Positions 38,401 to 47,095 of a DNA stretch of 64,000 nucleotides are shown here, in pieces. A program made the translations under genes and the position numbers. The stretch comes from Bacteroidales bacterium UBA3143 (lineage in GTDB: Bacteria > Bacteroidota > Bacteroidia > Bacteroidales > Dysgonomonadaceae), in NCBI GenBank assembly GCA_002364735.1, contig DEZB01000033.1:110839-174838 (forward strand). The letters are read 5' to 3'. The number at the start of each line of letters is the position of its first letter. Position 1 is the stretch's first letter. Under the pieces are notes generated by a model. The model was given only the letters and a program-made list of their open reading frames with translations, ran no database searches and had not been told where the DNA came from.

Positions 38401-39639
38401 TTATTCGTGACGGATTGAATCTACTGGCTTCAAGTTTGCTGCATTCTTTGCAGGTAAATAGCCAAAAGCTATACCCACTATCACAGAAAAGGCAAATGCC
38501 AATATAACAGAGTAAAATCTTATGTATGTGTTCACATCTGTAAAGAGTGAAACTGAGAGAGAAAGAGAAACGCCCAAGAATACTCCTATTATTCCACCAG
38601 TGATACTGATGGCAACAGCTTCTGTAACAAACTGGCTCATAATGTCAGCCTTTCGTGCCCCAATGGCGCGACGAATTCCAATTTCACGTGTACGTTCCAT
38701 TACTGTGGCTAACATGATATTCATAATCCCTATACCACCTACAACAAGTGATATAGCAGCAATAGCACCTAAAAGGAAATTGTATATCTGCCGTTCTTTT
38801 TCTTCTTGTTTCAATAATTCATAGGGTATCACAATACCATAATCATCATTATTGAAGTGATGTCTTTTAATTATCTCATCAATTAGTTTTGAAGACTCCA
38901 CAAGTTGGTTAGAGCTCTCCACTTGAACCGTTATTTGTTGAATCTCATTTGCTAAAATATTTTCTCTTGGAAATCGATTCAAGAAAGTAGACAAAGGTAA
39001 ATATACATCTGTGTTCAAATCTCTTGCAGCCAACTCTCCCACTGTTTCGGTAAAGAGTGTTTTAGATTCTAATACACCCACAATTTCAAGCCATTGGTCT
39101 TCTATTTTCACCATTTTCCCTAAAGGATCTTCATTCTTGAACAAATTATTAGCAACTCCTGCTCCCAAAATACATATCTTGTAGCGTTGGTCGTATTGTT
39201 TTTGATTAATCATATCGCCTTTTTGAAGACGATAATTCATCATGGTTAAAAACTCTGGTGAAACTCCGATAACGGTAGATTTGACAGATTTGTCATAAAA
39301 CTTAACCTCAGAACTTATTTCTGCTTGCAAAGCAACGCGAATAATACCGGGTACAATCTCGCCGATTACCTCTGCATCTTGTATTGTAAGACCAGGCGAA
39401 AACTTCGCCCTCACTTCTTCAAGCTCTGTATCCGAAAGCACTTTTTCTCTAACAATGATGTTGTTTATGCCTAGATCTTGGTACTTTGCTATTGCTTCAC
39501 GTTTAGCTCCTTCACCAATTGAAAGCATAGCAATTACAGAAGCTACTCCAAAAATAATTCCCAACATTGTCAGAAATGATCGAAATTTGTGATCCAATAG
39601 ACCACTAATTGCTAAACGTATATTTTCTTCAAACTGCAT
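38401..39639 (-). CDS. MacB-type ABC permease (FtsX family)
   Basis: 412-aa permease with one N-terminal membrane helix (SFLTMLGIIFGVASVIAMLSIG), a large periplasmic MacB core domain about 45-270, and three C-terminal helices of the FtsX domain (LVVGGIGIMNIMLATVMERTREIGIRRAIGAR, in parts). This mechanotransmission fold moves substrates from the periplasm through TolC rather than across the inner membrane. The cognate ATPase is a separate gene, unlike fused E. coli MacB. Confidence 0.93.
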   Translation of the reverse strand: MQFEENIRLAISGLLDHKFRSFLTMLGIIFGVASVIAMLSIGEGAKREAIAKYQDLGINNIIVREKVLSDTELEEVRAKFSPGLTIQDAEVIGEIVPGIIRVALQAEISSEVKFYDKSVKSTVIGVSPEFLTMMNYRLQKGDMINQKQYDQRYKICILGAGVANNLFKNEDPLGKMVKIEDQWLEIVGVLESKTLFTETVGELAARDLNTDVYLPLSTFLNRFPRENILANEIQQITVQVESSNQLVESSKLIDEIIKRHHFNNDDYGIVIPYELLKQEEKERQIYNFLLGAIAAISLVVGGIGIMNIMLATVMERTREIGIRRAIGARKADIMSQFVTEAVAISITGGIIGVFLGVSLSLSVSLFTDVNTYIRFYSVILAFAFSVIVGIAFGYLPAKNAANLKPVDSIRHE

Positions 39640-39644
39640 GGTAA

Positions 39645-40646
39645 TTAATTTTCTAAATATTCACAGCTCACGGTCATACCTGGCTTCAATCTTTCATCTA
39701 CTTTTAATATTTTCACCTCAACATCAAATATTTTCTGTTTCGATTTGCTATCTTTCAAGTAGCAGAGCCTCCCCATGTAGATAATCTCTCCATCAAATAC
39801 AATGCTTGGCATAGCATCCAGACGAACGGCAACTTTCTGGCCCAATCTTATTTTCAGAAAATCTGTTTCGTTGATTTGAGTGTTAACCTTCATCCATTTT
39901 AGTTCGGGAACACTCGCCATATTTGATCCAGGGTATAGTTGATCTCCTACCTTTACTAAGTTATTTGTTCTACGATTTTCGGCAATTTGAAACACGCCCG
40001 ATATGGGTGTGCGTATGGTAAGTTCGGGCAAAATATTGTAAGCATTTTCAATGTCTGCTTTAGTCTGGTTTACTTTAATTTCTTGAATTCTGTAGTCGTT
40101 TTCATCAATTACTCTTTTTAAAGCTAACTTTCTCTTCTCTTTTTCAAGTCTAATTTCAGCCTGTTTAAACTCAAGATCCTTTATTCGTTTAAATTTATCG
40201 GGTTCAAAACGCGAAGCTTCTAACTCTATCTTCTTAAGATTGAATGAAGCAACTTCATTTTTCATCCTTGACTCCTGTTCATCCATGCTGTTTTCTTGAT
40301 TCACCTTCAACATCTCAAAGCTGGCTACTTGTCCTTCCAGATTTGTCTCTCTATCCACAATAAACTTCTTTACATCTGTAGGATCCAATTGTATAATAGA
40401 GTCTCCTTCATTCAGTATAGCACCATGTTCTAAAATACCTATCACCTTCATCTCATAGAAGTTTCTTCCATATCTGGGCAATGTAAAAGCTTTAGAGTTT
40501 ACCGCAGCAATCTCTCCAGTTTCCACAATACTATTTGCTCCTATAGGTCTACCTCCCCCTTCTTTACCTATACCACTGCAAGAAACTTGACACAGTATTA
40601 CAAAGGATAATAACAACAGATGCAATATATTCTTTTTCATACTCAT
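39645..40646 (-). CDS. HlyD/MacA-like adaptor, third of three (lipoprotein)
   Basis: 333 aa. Signal with lipobox VSCSG (ILCQVSCSGIG), so probably lipid-anchored. Then a first lipoyl half (EMKVIGILEHGAILNEGDSIIQLD), a long alpha-hairpin about 95-195, the second lipoyl half (LTIRTPISGVFQIAENRR) and a beta-barrel domain (LGQKVAVRLDAMPSIVFDGEIIYMGR). It lacks much of the C-terminal membrane-proximal domain. ATG overlaps the previous stop by 4 bases (ATGA), so translation is coupled; the permease begins 5 bp later. Confidence 0.9.
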   Translation of the reverse strand: MSMKKNILHLLLLSFVILCQVSCSGIGKEGGGRPIGANSIVETGEIAAVNSKAFTLPRYGRNFYEMKVIGILEHGAILNEGDSIIQLDPTDVKKFIVDRETNLEGQVASFEMLKVNQENSMDEQESRMKNEVASFNLKKIELEASRFEPDKFKRIKDLEFKQAEIRLEKEKRKLALKRVIDENDYRIQEIKVNQTKADIENAYNILPELTIRTPISGVFQIAENRRTNNLVKVGDQLYPGSNMASVPELKWMKVNTQINETDFLKIRLGQKVAVRLDAMPSIVFDGEIIYMGRLCYLKDSKSKQKIFDVEVKILKVDERLKPGMTVSCEYLEN

Positions 40647-41902
40647 GCCTTTTCTATCGCTTTGTCATTTGTTTCCTCTTCTTCAAATGGTAAACTCAAT
40701 GCCACTTCGTCATTCTCAGTTAGACCCTTTGTGATAATCGTATAGTCAGAGTTGCTTGCTCCCACTTCTACTTCCACCTTATTGTAGCCACTGCCCGATT
40801 TTTTATACACAAAGTATTTATCCGCCTCAGCATTGATGGCTTCAATGGGTACGAATAGAACGTCGTCTATTTGATCAATAATGAGTCGACAACTTACTGT
40901 GAGTCCTGGCAATAAGTTTTTATTCGTTTCGTTAATGAGAATCTCTACAGGAAACACTTTTGCTCTCGACTCTTTACTTTTGTTTACAGCAAGATTGGCA
41001 ACTGCATTTACGTTTCCAGTGAAAATACTATCTGAAAATGCATCAGGTTTAATTTCTACATTCAACCCCTTGCTTATTTTCGCAATATCTACTTCGTTTA
41101 TTTTTGCAGTAGCTTTAAGCGATGTCAAATCTGGTAACTGTATGAGAGGGAAACCAGACCAACATTGGTCTCCAATCTGAAATTTGTTTCCACTGCTCCA
41201 GTTCAAGCTAATGATAGCAATTCCCGGTGAAGGAGAAATCAAAAATAGTTTAGAGAGGGTTTCGTGGGCTTCATTTAACCGCGCCAAGTTTTGTTCTATC
41301 GAAAGGTTCTTTTGCTTCACCTCCTCTTTCTGAATTTTAATGCGGTAGTCTATCTGTTCCTTTGCTCTTCCTAATGCTATATCGGCTTTTTCGAGGTTAA
41401 GCTGAATTTCTTTTTTACTAATATCTGACTCATATTCAGCAGATTCAAATTTAATTTTGGAAATTTGATGAGACAACTTTGATATTTCATAGTCAGCATT
41501 CAACTCCTCTAAGTCTGACTGGTGCTGAGCAGTCAATTTCTCCAATTCGGCACGGCTTATTTCCAAGCTACCTTCCGCTTCCACAATACCTTTGTTTACT
41601 TCTGATGGATCAAACACAATGAGGGTATCCCCTTTATTTACTTCCGTGCCATCCTTCACTATTTGAGTAATTTTTAGATTACCGTAACGCCATGAAATAT
41701 TGGGCGACGAAATATTGGTAGAGTTCACGGCCTCTATCTCTCCTACTTCATAGATATCTACATAAAATGTACCTCTCTCAACCTTTGTATAAGGAACCTG
41801 TTGCATTTCTTTACTATTGCAAGCATATAAGGTTAGCACAGATATGAATAAGAGCAACCTCATGTATGTTTTTTTAAGATCATTGTTTTTCATATTCTTC
41901 AT
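40643..41902 (-). CDS. HlyD/MacA-like adaptor, second of three (lipoprotein)
   Basis: 419 aa. Lipobox LYACNS after MRLLLFISVLT. Domains: lipoyl half with QIVKDGTEVNKGDTLIVFDPSEV, long coiled-coil hairpin about 80-200, second lipoyl half (ISPSPGIAIISLNW), barrel domain, and a full membrane-proximal domain (VDQIDDVLFVPIEAINAEADKYFVYKK region). Periplasmic adaptor linking permease and TolC. 40 bp gap from the first adaptor; stop overlaps the third adaptor's start. Confidence 0.92.
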   Translation of the reverse strand: MKNMKNNDLKKTYMRLLLFISVLTLYACNSKEMQQVPYTKVERGTFYVDIYEVGEIEAVNSTNISSPNISWRYGNLKITQIVKDGTEVNKGDTLIVFDPSEVNKGIVEAEGSLEISRAELEKLTAQHQSDLEELNADYEISKLSHQISKIKFESAEYESDISKKEIQLNLEKADIALGRAKEQIDYRIKIQKEEVKQKNLSIEQNLARLNEAHETLSKLFLISPSPGIAIISLNWSSGNKFQIGDQCWSGFPLIQLPDLTSLKATAKINEVDIAKISKGLNVEIKPDAFSDSIFTGNVNAVANLAVNKSKESRAKVFPVEILINETNKNLLPGLTVSCRLIIDQIDDVLFVPIEAINAEADKYFVYKKSGSGYNKVEVEVGASNSDYTIITKGLTENDEVALSLPFEEEETNDKAIEKA

Positions 41903-41941
41903 CTATCGAGGTGTATATATTAATTCTATTATTTTGATATA

Positions 41942-43165
41942 TTAATTGAATCTGACAATATTTTTTCTGCCCTTCACTTGGGATTCTTTGGGTCTCGATA
42001 ATGCAACCCTTTCATTCAAAAAAAGTCCATTAGCTACAACAGCTTCCTTAGGAGATGATTCCCCAATTTGTATTTGTCGCATCTCAAAACCTTTTCTGTT
42101 TTCCACGTACACCACCTTCATCGAGTCTTGTTCATATATTGCAATCTGTGGTATTGTCAACGTGTCTTTCACTTGTTTCAACATGATGTGGCAGGTAGCT
42201 GTAAATCCAGGATCGGGCATCACCACAGTACTATCAATTGAAGCATCAATCTCAAAGTGTTTCACTTGAGAACCCTCTTTTATTTGCACACCCACTGGCA
42301 TTTTGTTAATTATCTTTCCCCATGCAATGTTGTCTTCTATTGCATCAAATGTGTAGCTCACAGAGTCGCCCACATTGATGTACCGATAGTCTCTTTCAGA
42401 AGCAAAAATCTTCATCTTCATCTTGTCCATCTCTGGAATATTTACGAGTGGCATACCATTCCACACCACATCTCCCACAGCCATCTTATTATTCGTCATC
42501 GGATTGATTCCCCTTATTGCCAGGCCTTTTTTGGTAGACTTTAAGACCAACCCATCGAGATCTTTTTTCACTGATGCAACATTGTTGGTCAATCGAAGCA
42601 TTTGAAGTTCAAGCTTTTTTATTTCAGATTGTTGTATAATGGGTAGAGAGAGTAGCTTCGATTCTATCTTACGTCGGGTGATGGCAACAATTTGAAGTTC
42701 CAGTTCTCTTATTAGTCTCTGATTTGGAGAGTAATATTGCAATCTCGAAGAGTCCAAATGAGCTATCTGAGTTTCGGCCTCATTGTTTTTAGCATCTGCT
42801 TCCAGCATTGTAAATTGAAGCTCTAAGTTGGCTTTTGCTTTTTCTATATTGGCTTGCACATTCTCCAAATTCGTTAGCAATTGGTCATAGTGCGTCTGCA
42901 TGTTTTGATTTTCAATAGTGCATACTATATCACCCTCTTCCACCCAAGTGCCCTCTTCTACAAGAAAAGCAACCGTTCCTCCTGCGCCTCCTCGAGGACA
43001 CGTGATTGAAGTAGACTGCAAGGGTTCTGCGTAACCATCAATGACAATAGTGTTTTCAAAGTTTTTACGTGTTAGGGTATAGGTAGATATGTCCTGGTGT
43101 TGACTGGAACATGCAGCTATTAATAGCAAAGAAATAGATAGAAGTGTTGTTTGGAGTTTTATCAC
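41942..43165 (-). CDS. HlyD/MacA-like adaptor, first of three (lipoprotein)
   Basis: About 407 aa from GTG 43165. Signal MIKLQTTLLSISLLLIAACSS has a clean lipobox IAAC. Lipoyl half (VAFLVEEGTWVEEGDIVCTIEN), alpha-hairpin about 75-185, second lipoyl (LVLKSTKKGLAIRG), barrel and membrane-proximal domains. The frame opens at ATG 43216, but a strong promoter at 43244-43214 would start transcription downstream of that ATG, and its 17 extra residues spoil the signal peptide; hence GTG. First gene of the six-gene efflux operon. Confidence 0.9.
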   Translation of the reverse strand: MIKLQTTLLSISLLLIAACSSQHQDISTYTLTRKNFENTIVIDGYAEPLQSTSITCPRGGAGGTVAFLVEEGTWVEEGDIVCTIENQNMQTHYDQLLTNLENVQANIEKAKANLELQFTMLEADAKNNEAETQIAHLDSSRLQYYSPNQRLIRELELQIVAITRRKIESKLLSLPIIQQSEIKKLELQMLRLTNNVASVKKDLDGLVLKSTKKGLAIRGINPMTNNKMAVGDVVWNGMPLVNIPEMDKMKMKIFASERDYRYINVGDSVSYTFDAIEDNIAWGKIINKMPVGVQIKEGSQVKHFEIDASIDSTVVMPDPGFTATCHIMLKQVKDTLTIPQIAIYEQDSMKVVYVENRKGFEMRQIQIGESSPKEAVVANGLFLNERVALSRPKESQVKGRKNIVRFN

Positions 43166-43213
43166 TATGCAACGTTTCTCTAATATTATTAATATCGAGC
43201 CATGAATTGCTGT

Positions 43214-43244
43214 CAAAAATATAACAATTTGTTTAATTGCTCAA
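43214..43244 (-). promoter_or_regulatory. Promoter of six-gene efflux operon
   Basis: Minus strand: TTG (43244-43242), 20 bases, TATTTTTG (43221-43214). The expected transcription start near 43208 leaves about 43 nt to GTG 43165. Confidence 0.65.
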
Positions 43245-43495
43245 CTAATTATATCCTTTTATTATCCAAAAGAACAACTAAAGTTAATATCGCTTTCGAT
43301 GAGAGTTATATATAAAAACCCTTTTCGTTCTTGTAAAATAAAATTCACCATTTCAAACATCATTCGAACAGTTTTCAAATATAGTTAGAACTGACTTCGA
43401 CACATTTAATTGATAATTGATATGTTTTGGGCTAACGACGGTGTCGATTTGACTTTTACAAAGTCAAACAATTGGGAAGAATCCTTCAAAAGTTC

Positions 43496-43577
43496 TTCCC
43501 TAAACAAGTTTATACTTTTGGATGGTCCGAAATTGTTTCCCTTAACAAGTTTTGGCTTTAGGAGAGTTCGCACGAAA
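43496..43577. repeat. Two-unit 41-bp repeat related to array 1
   Basis: TTCCCTAAACAAGTTT at 43496 and TTCCCTTAACAAGTTTT at 43537 are exactly 41 bases apart. The second matches 17 of 17 bases of array-1 units at 2.95 kb and is followed by CTTTAGGAG like CTTCCGTAG there. The surrounding gap (43217-43791) has no credible gene. Confidence 0.75.
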
Positions 43578-43791
43578 CTATAGTAGGTTTTTAGTTGGTT
43601 TTTTAGAACAAATATAAATTCCTCAATAAAAAACTTTGCCTCTATACTTTTACTCAAAAGTGTTACCGTCTAATAAAAATCATTCAAACCATTGCTCGCA
43701 AACAAAACATGAAATAAAAAGCAAAACACCTGTTTTTGATGAAGAAAAGGTGTAATTTGAAAAATGCGGAGCATTTTAAACTCTTGTTGCC

Positions 43792-44286
43792 TTATCTATC
43801 ATTCAACTCTATCACTTCCAAATCACGTATATCGCCCGCATCCAACACAAACCTGAGCAATGTCCTTACTTGATGAAACCCATATTTACCAGCAGCACCA
43901 GGATTCATATGAAGACATTGAATCTTCTTATCGAACATCACCTTCAATATGTGCGAATGTCCACATATAAATAGCTTGGGAGGTTTTGCAAAAAGCGTGC
44001 TTCTAATTCTGAGATCATACCTACCAGGATATCCACCAATATGAGTTATAAGCACATCAACGTCTTCCAACGTAAAACGGTTAATTTCAGGATAGTGCTG
44101 TCTTAAGTCCTGACCATCTATATTGCCAAACACTGCACGGAAAGGCTTGAAGGCCTCAAACTTTTTCGCCAACTCTAACGAACCAATGTCTCCAGCATGC
44201 CACACTTCGTCACAATCCTTAAAATGTTTGACATACCTTTCGTCCCAAAAACCGTGTGTGTCTGATATTAAACCTATTTTCTTCAT
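43792..44286 (-). CDS. YfcE/MJ0936-type metallophosphoesterase
   Basis: 164-aa calcineurin-like phosphodiesterase. Metal-binding motifs: SDTHG at 8-12, GDIGS, GNIDG, and near the end CGHSH plus NPGA(A)G. All ligands appear present. The family hydrolyses phosphodiesters (for example 2',3'-cyclic or bis-pNPP substrates in vitro); physiological substrate unknown. A TAACTTTG -7-like box lies at 44313-44306. Divergent from ppk. Confidence 0.92.
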   Translation of the reverse strand: MKKIGLISDTHGFWDERYVKHFKDCDEVWHAGDIGSLELAKKFEAFKPFRAVFGNIDGQDLRQHYPEINRFTLEDVDVLITHIGGYPGRYDLRIRSTLFAKPPKLFICGHSHILKVMFDKKIQCLHMNPGAAGKYGFHQVRTLLRFVLDAGDIRDLEVIELNDR

Positions 44287-44392
44287 GTTAGTTTCTTTAT
44301 TAAAACAAAGTTATTAAATTTACGTTATATACGAAAAGCTTATAAGGCAATGCGATTAAGTATTGTTGGCATAGTATTAAAGCAGCTACATT

Positions 44393-46480
44393 ATGAAAAA
44401 TCACAACAAATCGAACTACTCATACTTTAAAAGAGATATTAGTTGGCTTTCTTTCAACCATAGAGTGCTGCTTGAAGCAAAAGACAAATCACTACCCGTG
44501 TATGAACGTATTAAATTTCTTTCTATTTTCTCCTCCAATTTAGAAGAATTTTATAAAGTACGTGTTTCTGGCTACCATAGCTCTTTGCTGGAAGACATAA
44601 AAGAAGAATCGGTGGATGAGGCTTTAAAAACCTTATCTGTAATAAATGCCGAAGTTACTCGGCAAGAGGAGGAATATTACAGAATATTTAACGAGGAAAT
44701 TCTGAATGAATTGACAGAGAATAAGATCATCCTTTATCAATCGGATGATGTAATGCCCTTTCATCTCGATTTCGTTACCAAATATTTCAACGAAGAAGTT
44801 TTCCCCTATCTTACCCCCATGATTATTCAAAAGGATTATATCCATTCTTTCATTTTAGATGCGCGCATCTATCAGGTGATAAGCCTGATGAGACGCAAGA
44901 AAAAAGAAATTGACACAGACGAAATGCAGTACACCTACGCCATAATGAAAATACCTTTCACTAAGGTTCCAAGGTTTATTCAATTGCCTTCTCACAATGG
45001 GTTGCACTACATTATGTTTATCGACGATATAATAAGAGCCAATCTAAGCAGTATTTTCCCAGGTTACAAGGTTGGTGAATGCTATAGTATTAAGATATCG
45101 AGAGATGCCGATTTCTCTATAGAAGATGAAGATCATACGAACATTGCCGAGAAGATATTAAAGAAAGTTCGCAAGAGAAAAATTGGTGCTGTAACTCGTT
45201 TTCAATACGACAAGTCGATGCCCGATTATTTCCTTAAATACCTGTGTGACACATACGAAATAGAGGAAGAGGAGTTGTTGGCATCGGGACGCTATTTGAA
45301 TTTAGATGATTTGATGACGCTACCCAACCCTACAGATAAAAAACTGACTGCTGACATACCTGAACCATTACGTATTCGCGAATTCGAGAAGAACTCATCT
45401 ATACTGCGCGTGCTCCGCAAGAAAGATGTAATGCTGTACTTCCCTTATCAATCGTTTGATTATTTGCTGCGTTTTTTGATGCAAGCCGCTTTTGATCCAA
45501 AGGTGTTGGAAATAAAAGTAACACAATACAGAGTGGCCGAAAACTCAGCTGTAATCAACAGCCTTATAAGTGCCGCCAAAAACGGGAAGAAGGTAACAGT
45601 CTTTGTAGAGCTGAAAGCACGTTTTGACGAAGAAAACAATTACTTAACTGCCGAAGCAATGCAACAGGCAGGTATAAAGATTATATACAGCCTGCCAGGT
45701 TTGAAAGTACATGCGAAGCTGGCCTACATTCGCAAAAGGAGCAAAGACCCTGAAGTGCCCATAAAAGGGTATGCATATTTAAGCACTGGCAACTTTAATG
45801 AAAAAACTGCTCGCATCTATAGTGACATGGGATTGCTGACATCCAACCATGCCATAATTATGGAAATAGACGAACTGTTCCACATTTTGGAAGGAAAGCA
45901 ACAAACTAAAAAGTTTGAACACTTGCTGGTAGCTCAGTTTAATATGTTGCCTGCATTGCACGCAATGATAGAGCAAGAGATAACCCATGCAAAGGAAGGA
46001 CGCAAAGGGCGCATCATCTTAAAAATGAATAGCCTCGAAGATAAAAAAATGATTGCCGAATTGTATCGTGCAAGTGAGGCAGGAGTGGAGATTGATTTAA
46101 TTATACGTGGAATATGTTGCTTGGTGCCAAACCAACCTTACAGCAAGAACATCAAAATAACGCGCATTGTAGACTCCTTTTTAGAACACAGTCGCATATG
46201 GTATTTTCATAACAATGGAAATCCTACTTATCACCTCACATCAGCCGACTGGATGAGTCGCAACTTACGTCGTCGTATAGAAACAGCTTTCCCTATATAT
46301 TGCGAGAAGCATCAAAAACAAATTATGGATATCTTAAATATTCAGTTGAGTGACAATGTGAAAGCTTGCATCATTGATGAAAACTTAAACAACATATACA
46401 AGACGAACAACCAACCTAAAGTGAGGGCTCAACAAGCCACTTACGACTATTTGAAACAAGTAACAGAAAATGAAGAATGA
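44393..46480 (+). CDS. ppk1: Polyphosphate kinase 1
   Basis: Reversibly polymerises the gamma-phosphate of ATP into polyphosphate. 695 aa, standard length. The N-terminal domain starts YFKRDISWLSFNHRVLLEA; a head domain follows; two PLD-like catalytic domains hold KVTVFVELKARFDEENN, GLKVHAKLAYI (the autophosphorylated His in KVHAK), YLSTGNFNEKTARIYSD, and the second set WYFHNNGNPTYHLTSADWMSRNL (in part: LTSADWMSRN). Phosphate starvation boxes were not recognised. Monocistronic. Confidence 0.97.
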   Translation: MKNHNKSNYSYFKRDISWLSFNHRVLLEAKDKSLPVYERIKFLSIFSSNLEEFYKVRVSGYHSSLLEDIKEESVDEALKTLSVINAEVTRQEEEYYRIFNEEILNELTENKIILYQSDDVMPFHLDFVTKYFNEEVFPYLTPMIIQKDYIHSFILDARIYQVISLMRRKKKEIDTDEMQYTYAIMKIPFTKVPRFIQLPSHNGLHYIMFIDDIIRANLSSIFPGYKVGECYSIKISRDADFSIEDEDHTNIAEKILKKVRKRKIGAVTRFQYDKSMPDYFLKYLCDTYEIEEEELLASGRYLNLDDLMTLPNPTDKKLTADIPEPLRIREFEKNSSILRVLRKKDVMLYFPYQSFDYLLRFLMQAAFDPKVLEIKVTQYRVAENSAVINSLISAAKNGKKVTVFVELKARFDEENNYLTAEAMQQAGIKIIYSLPGLKVHAKLAYIRKRSKDPEVPIKGYAYLSTGNFNEKTARIYSDMGLLTSNHAIIMEIDELFHILEGKQQTKKFEHLLVAQFNMLPALHAMIEQEITHAKEGRKGRIILKMNSLEDKKMIAELYRASEAGVEIDLIIRGICCLVPNQPYSKNIKITRIVDSFLEHSRIWYFHNNGNPTYHLTSADWMSRNLRRRIETAFPIYCEKHQKQIMDILNIQLSDNVKACIIDENLNNIYKTNNQPKVRAQQATYDYLKQVTENEE

Positions 46481-46513
46481 TGCCAAGCAATATTAAAATA
46501 ATGCCACACGTCT

Positions 46514-46543
46514 TTTGTATTAACACAAAAAGGTATATCTTTG
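46514..46543 (+). promoter_or_regulatory. Promoter directly at the start of the metal module
   Basis: TTTG (46514-46517), 18 bases, TATCTTTG (46536-46543). The ATG of the next gene is at 46548, only 4 bases past the box, which predicts a leaderless or near-leaderless transcript. Confidence 0.75.
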
Positions 46544-46547
46544 AGCT

Positions 46548-46994
46548 ATGAAAAAGTTTTTATCCACATCACTTAGTTTTATGCTGGCCATCCTTATTGC
46601 GTATGCTGGCTCGGGGATAAATGCCTATTCTTTTTGTTGCGATGACTGCCATACCTTTGGCATTGAAGCTATTGTAGACCAAAAATGTTGCGATGTTCAT
46701 ATTGAAGATTGCTCCACATCTGAACAAACAGCTCACGAAGATGAAATATGTGACACTTCGCATCAACAATGCGAATTGGATCGATTGAACCTTGATTTGC
46801 AAGACGGGTCAACACAAGCTAATCAGCTTGTCATTAAAGCTCCATTTATTAAAAGTTTCCTTACAGCAACGCTCTACAATTTAATTAAAACCACAGAGAA
46901 CGAACCATTAACCGAGTTTGTTTCTCAAACACAAAAACCTCCCAACCAAAGTACATTAGTCTACTTTTCCTTATTGGAAACACTCATAATTTAG
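46548..46994 (+). CDS. HYC_CC_PP-type Cys-rich small exported protein
   Basis: 148 aa. An N-terminal hydrophobic signal (FLSTSLSFMLAILIAYAGSG) is followed by a Cys-rich stretch SFCCDDCHTFG, KCCDVHIEDC, CDTSHQQC, typical of the short Bacteroidetes proteins called HYC_CC_PP that precede TonB receptors, and then KPPNQS near the C-terminus. Nine Cys in the mature part could bind a metal. Function not established. It lies about 100 bp before the TonB receptor and appears to be first in its transcript. Confidence 0.7.
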   Translation: MKKFLSTSLSFMLAILIAYAGSGINAYSFCCDDCHTFGIEAIVDQKCCDVHIEDCSTSEQTAHEDEICDTSHQQCELDRLNLDLQDGSTQANQLVIKAPFIKSFLTATLYNLIKTTENEPLTEFVSQTQKPPNQSTLVYFSLLETLII

Positions 46995-47095
46995 CTAAGA
47001 ACAACTCTGTTTTCATTTGAATGCGAATAAACCCTTTTATTCGCACATCATGTGTTTTGTAAAACACGCAGTATTGTTTCTTAATTAAAAAAGTT

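Noticed and set aside
43406..43657. Minus-strand ORF of 83 aa
   Set aside because: It overlaps the 41-bp repeat and has no promoter or recognisable domain.
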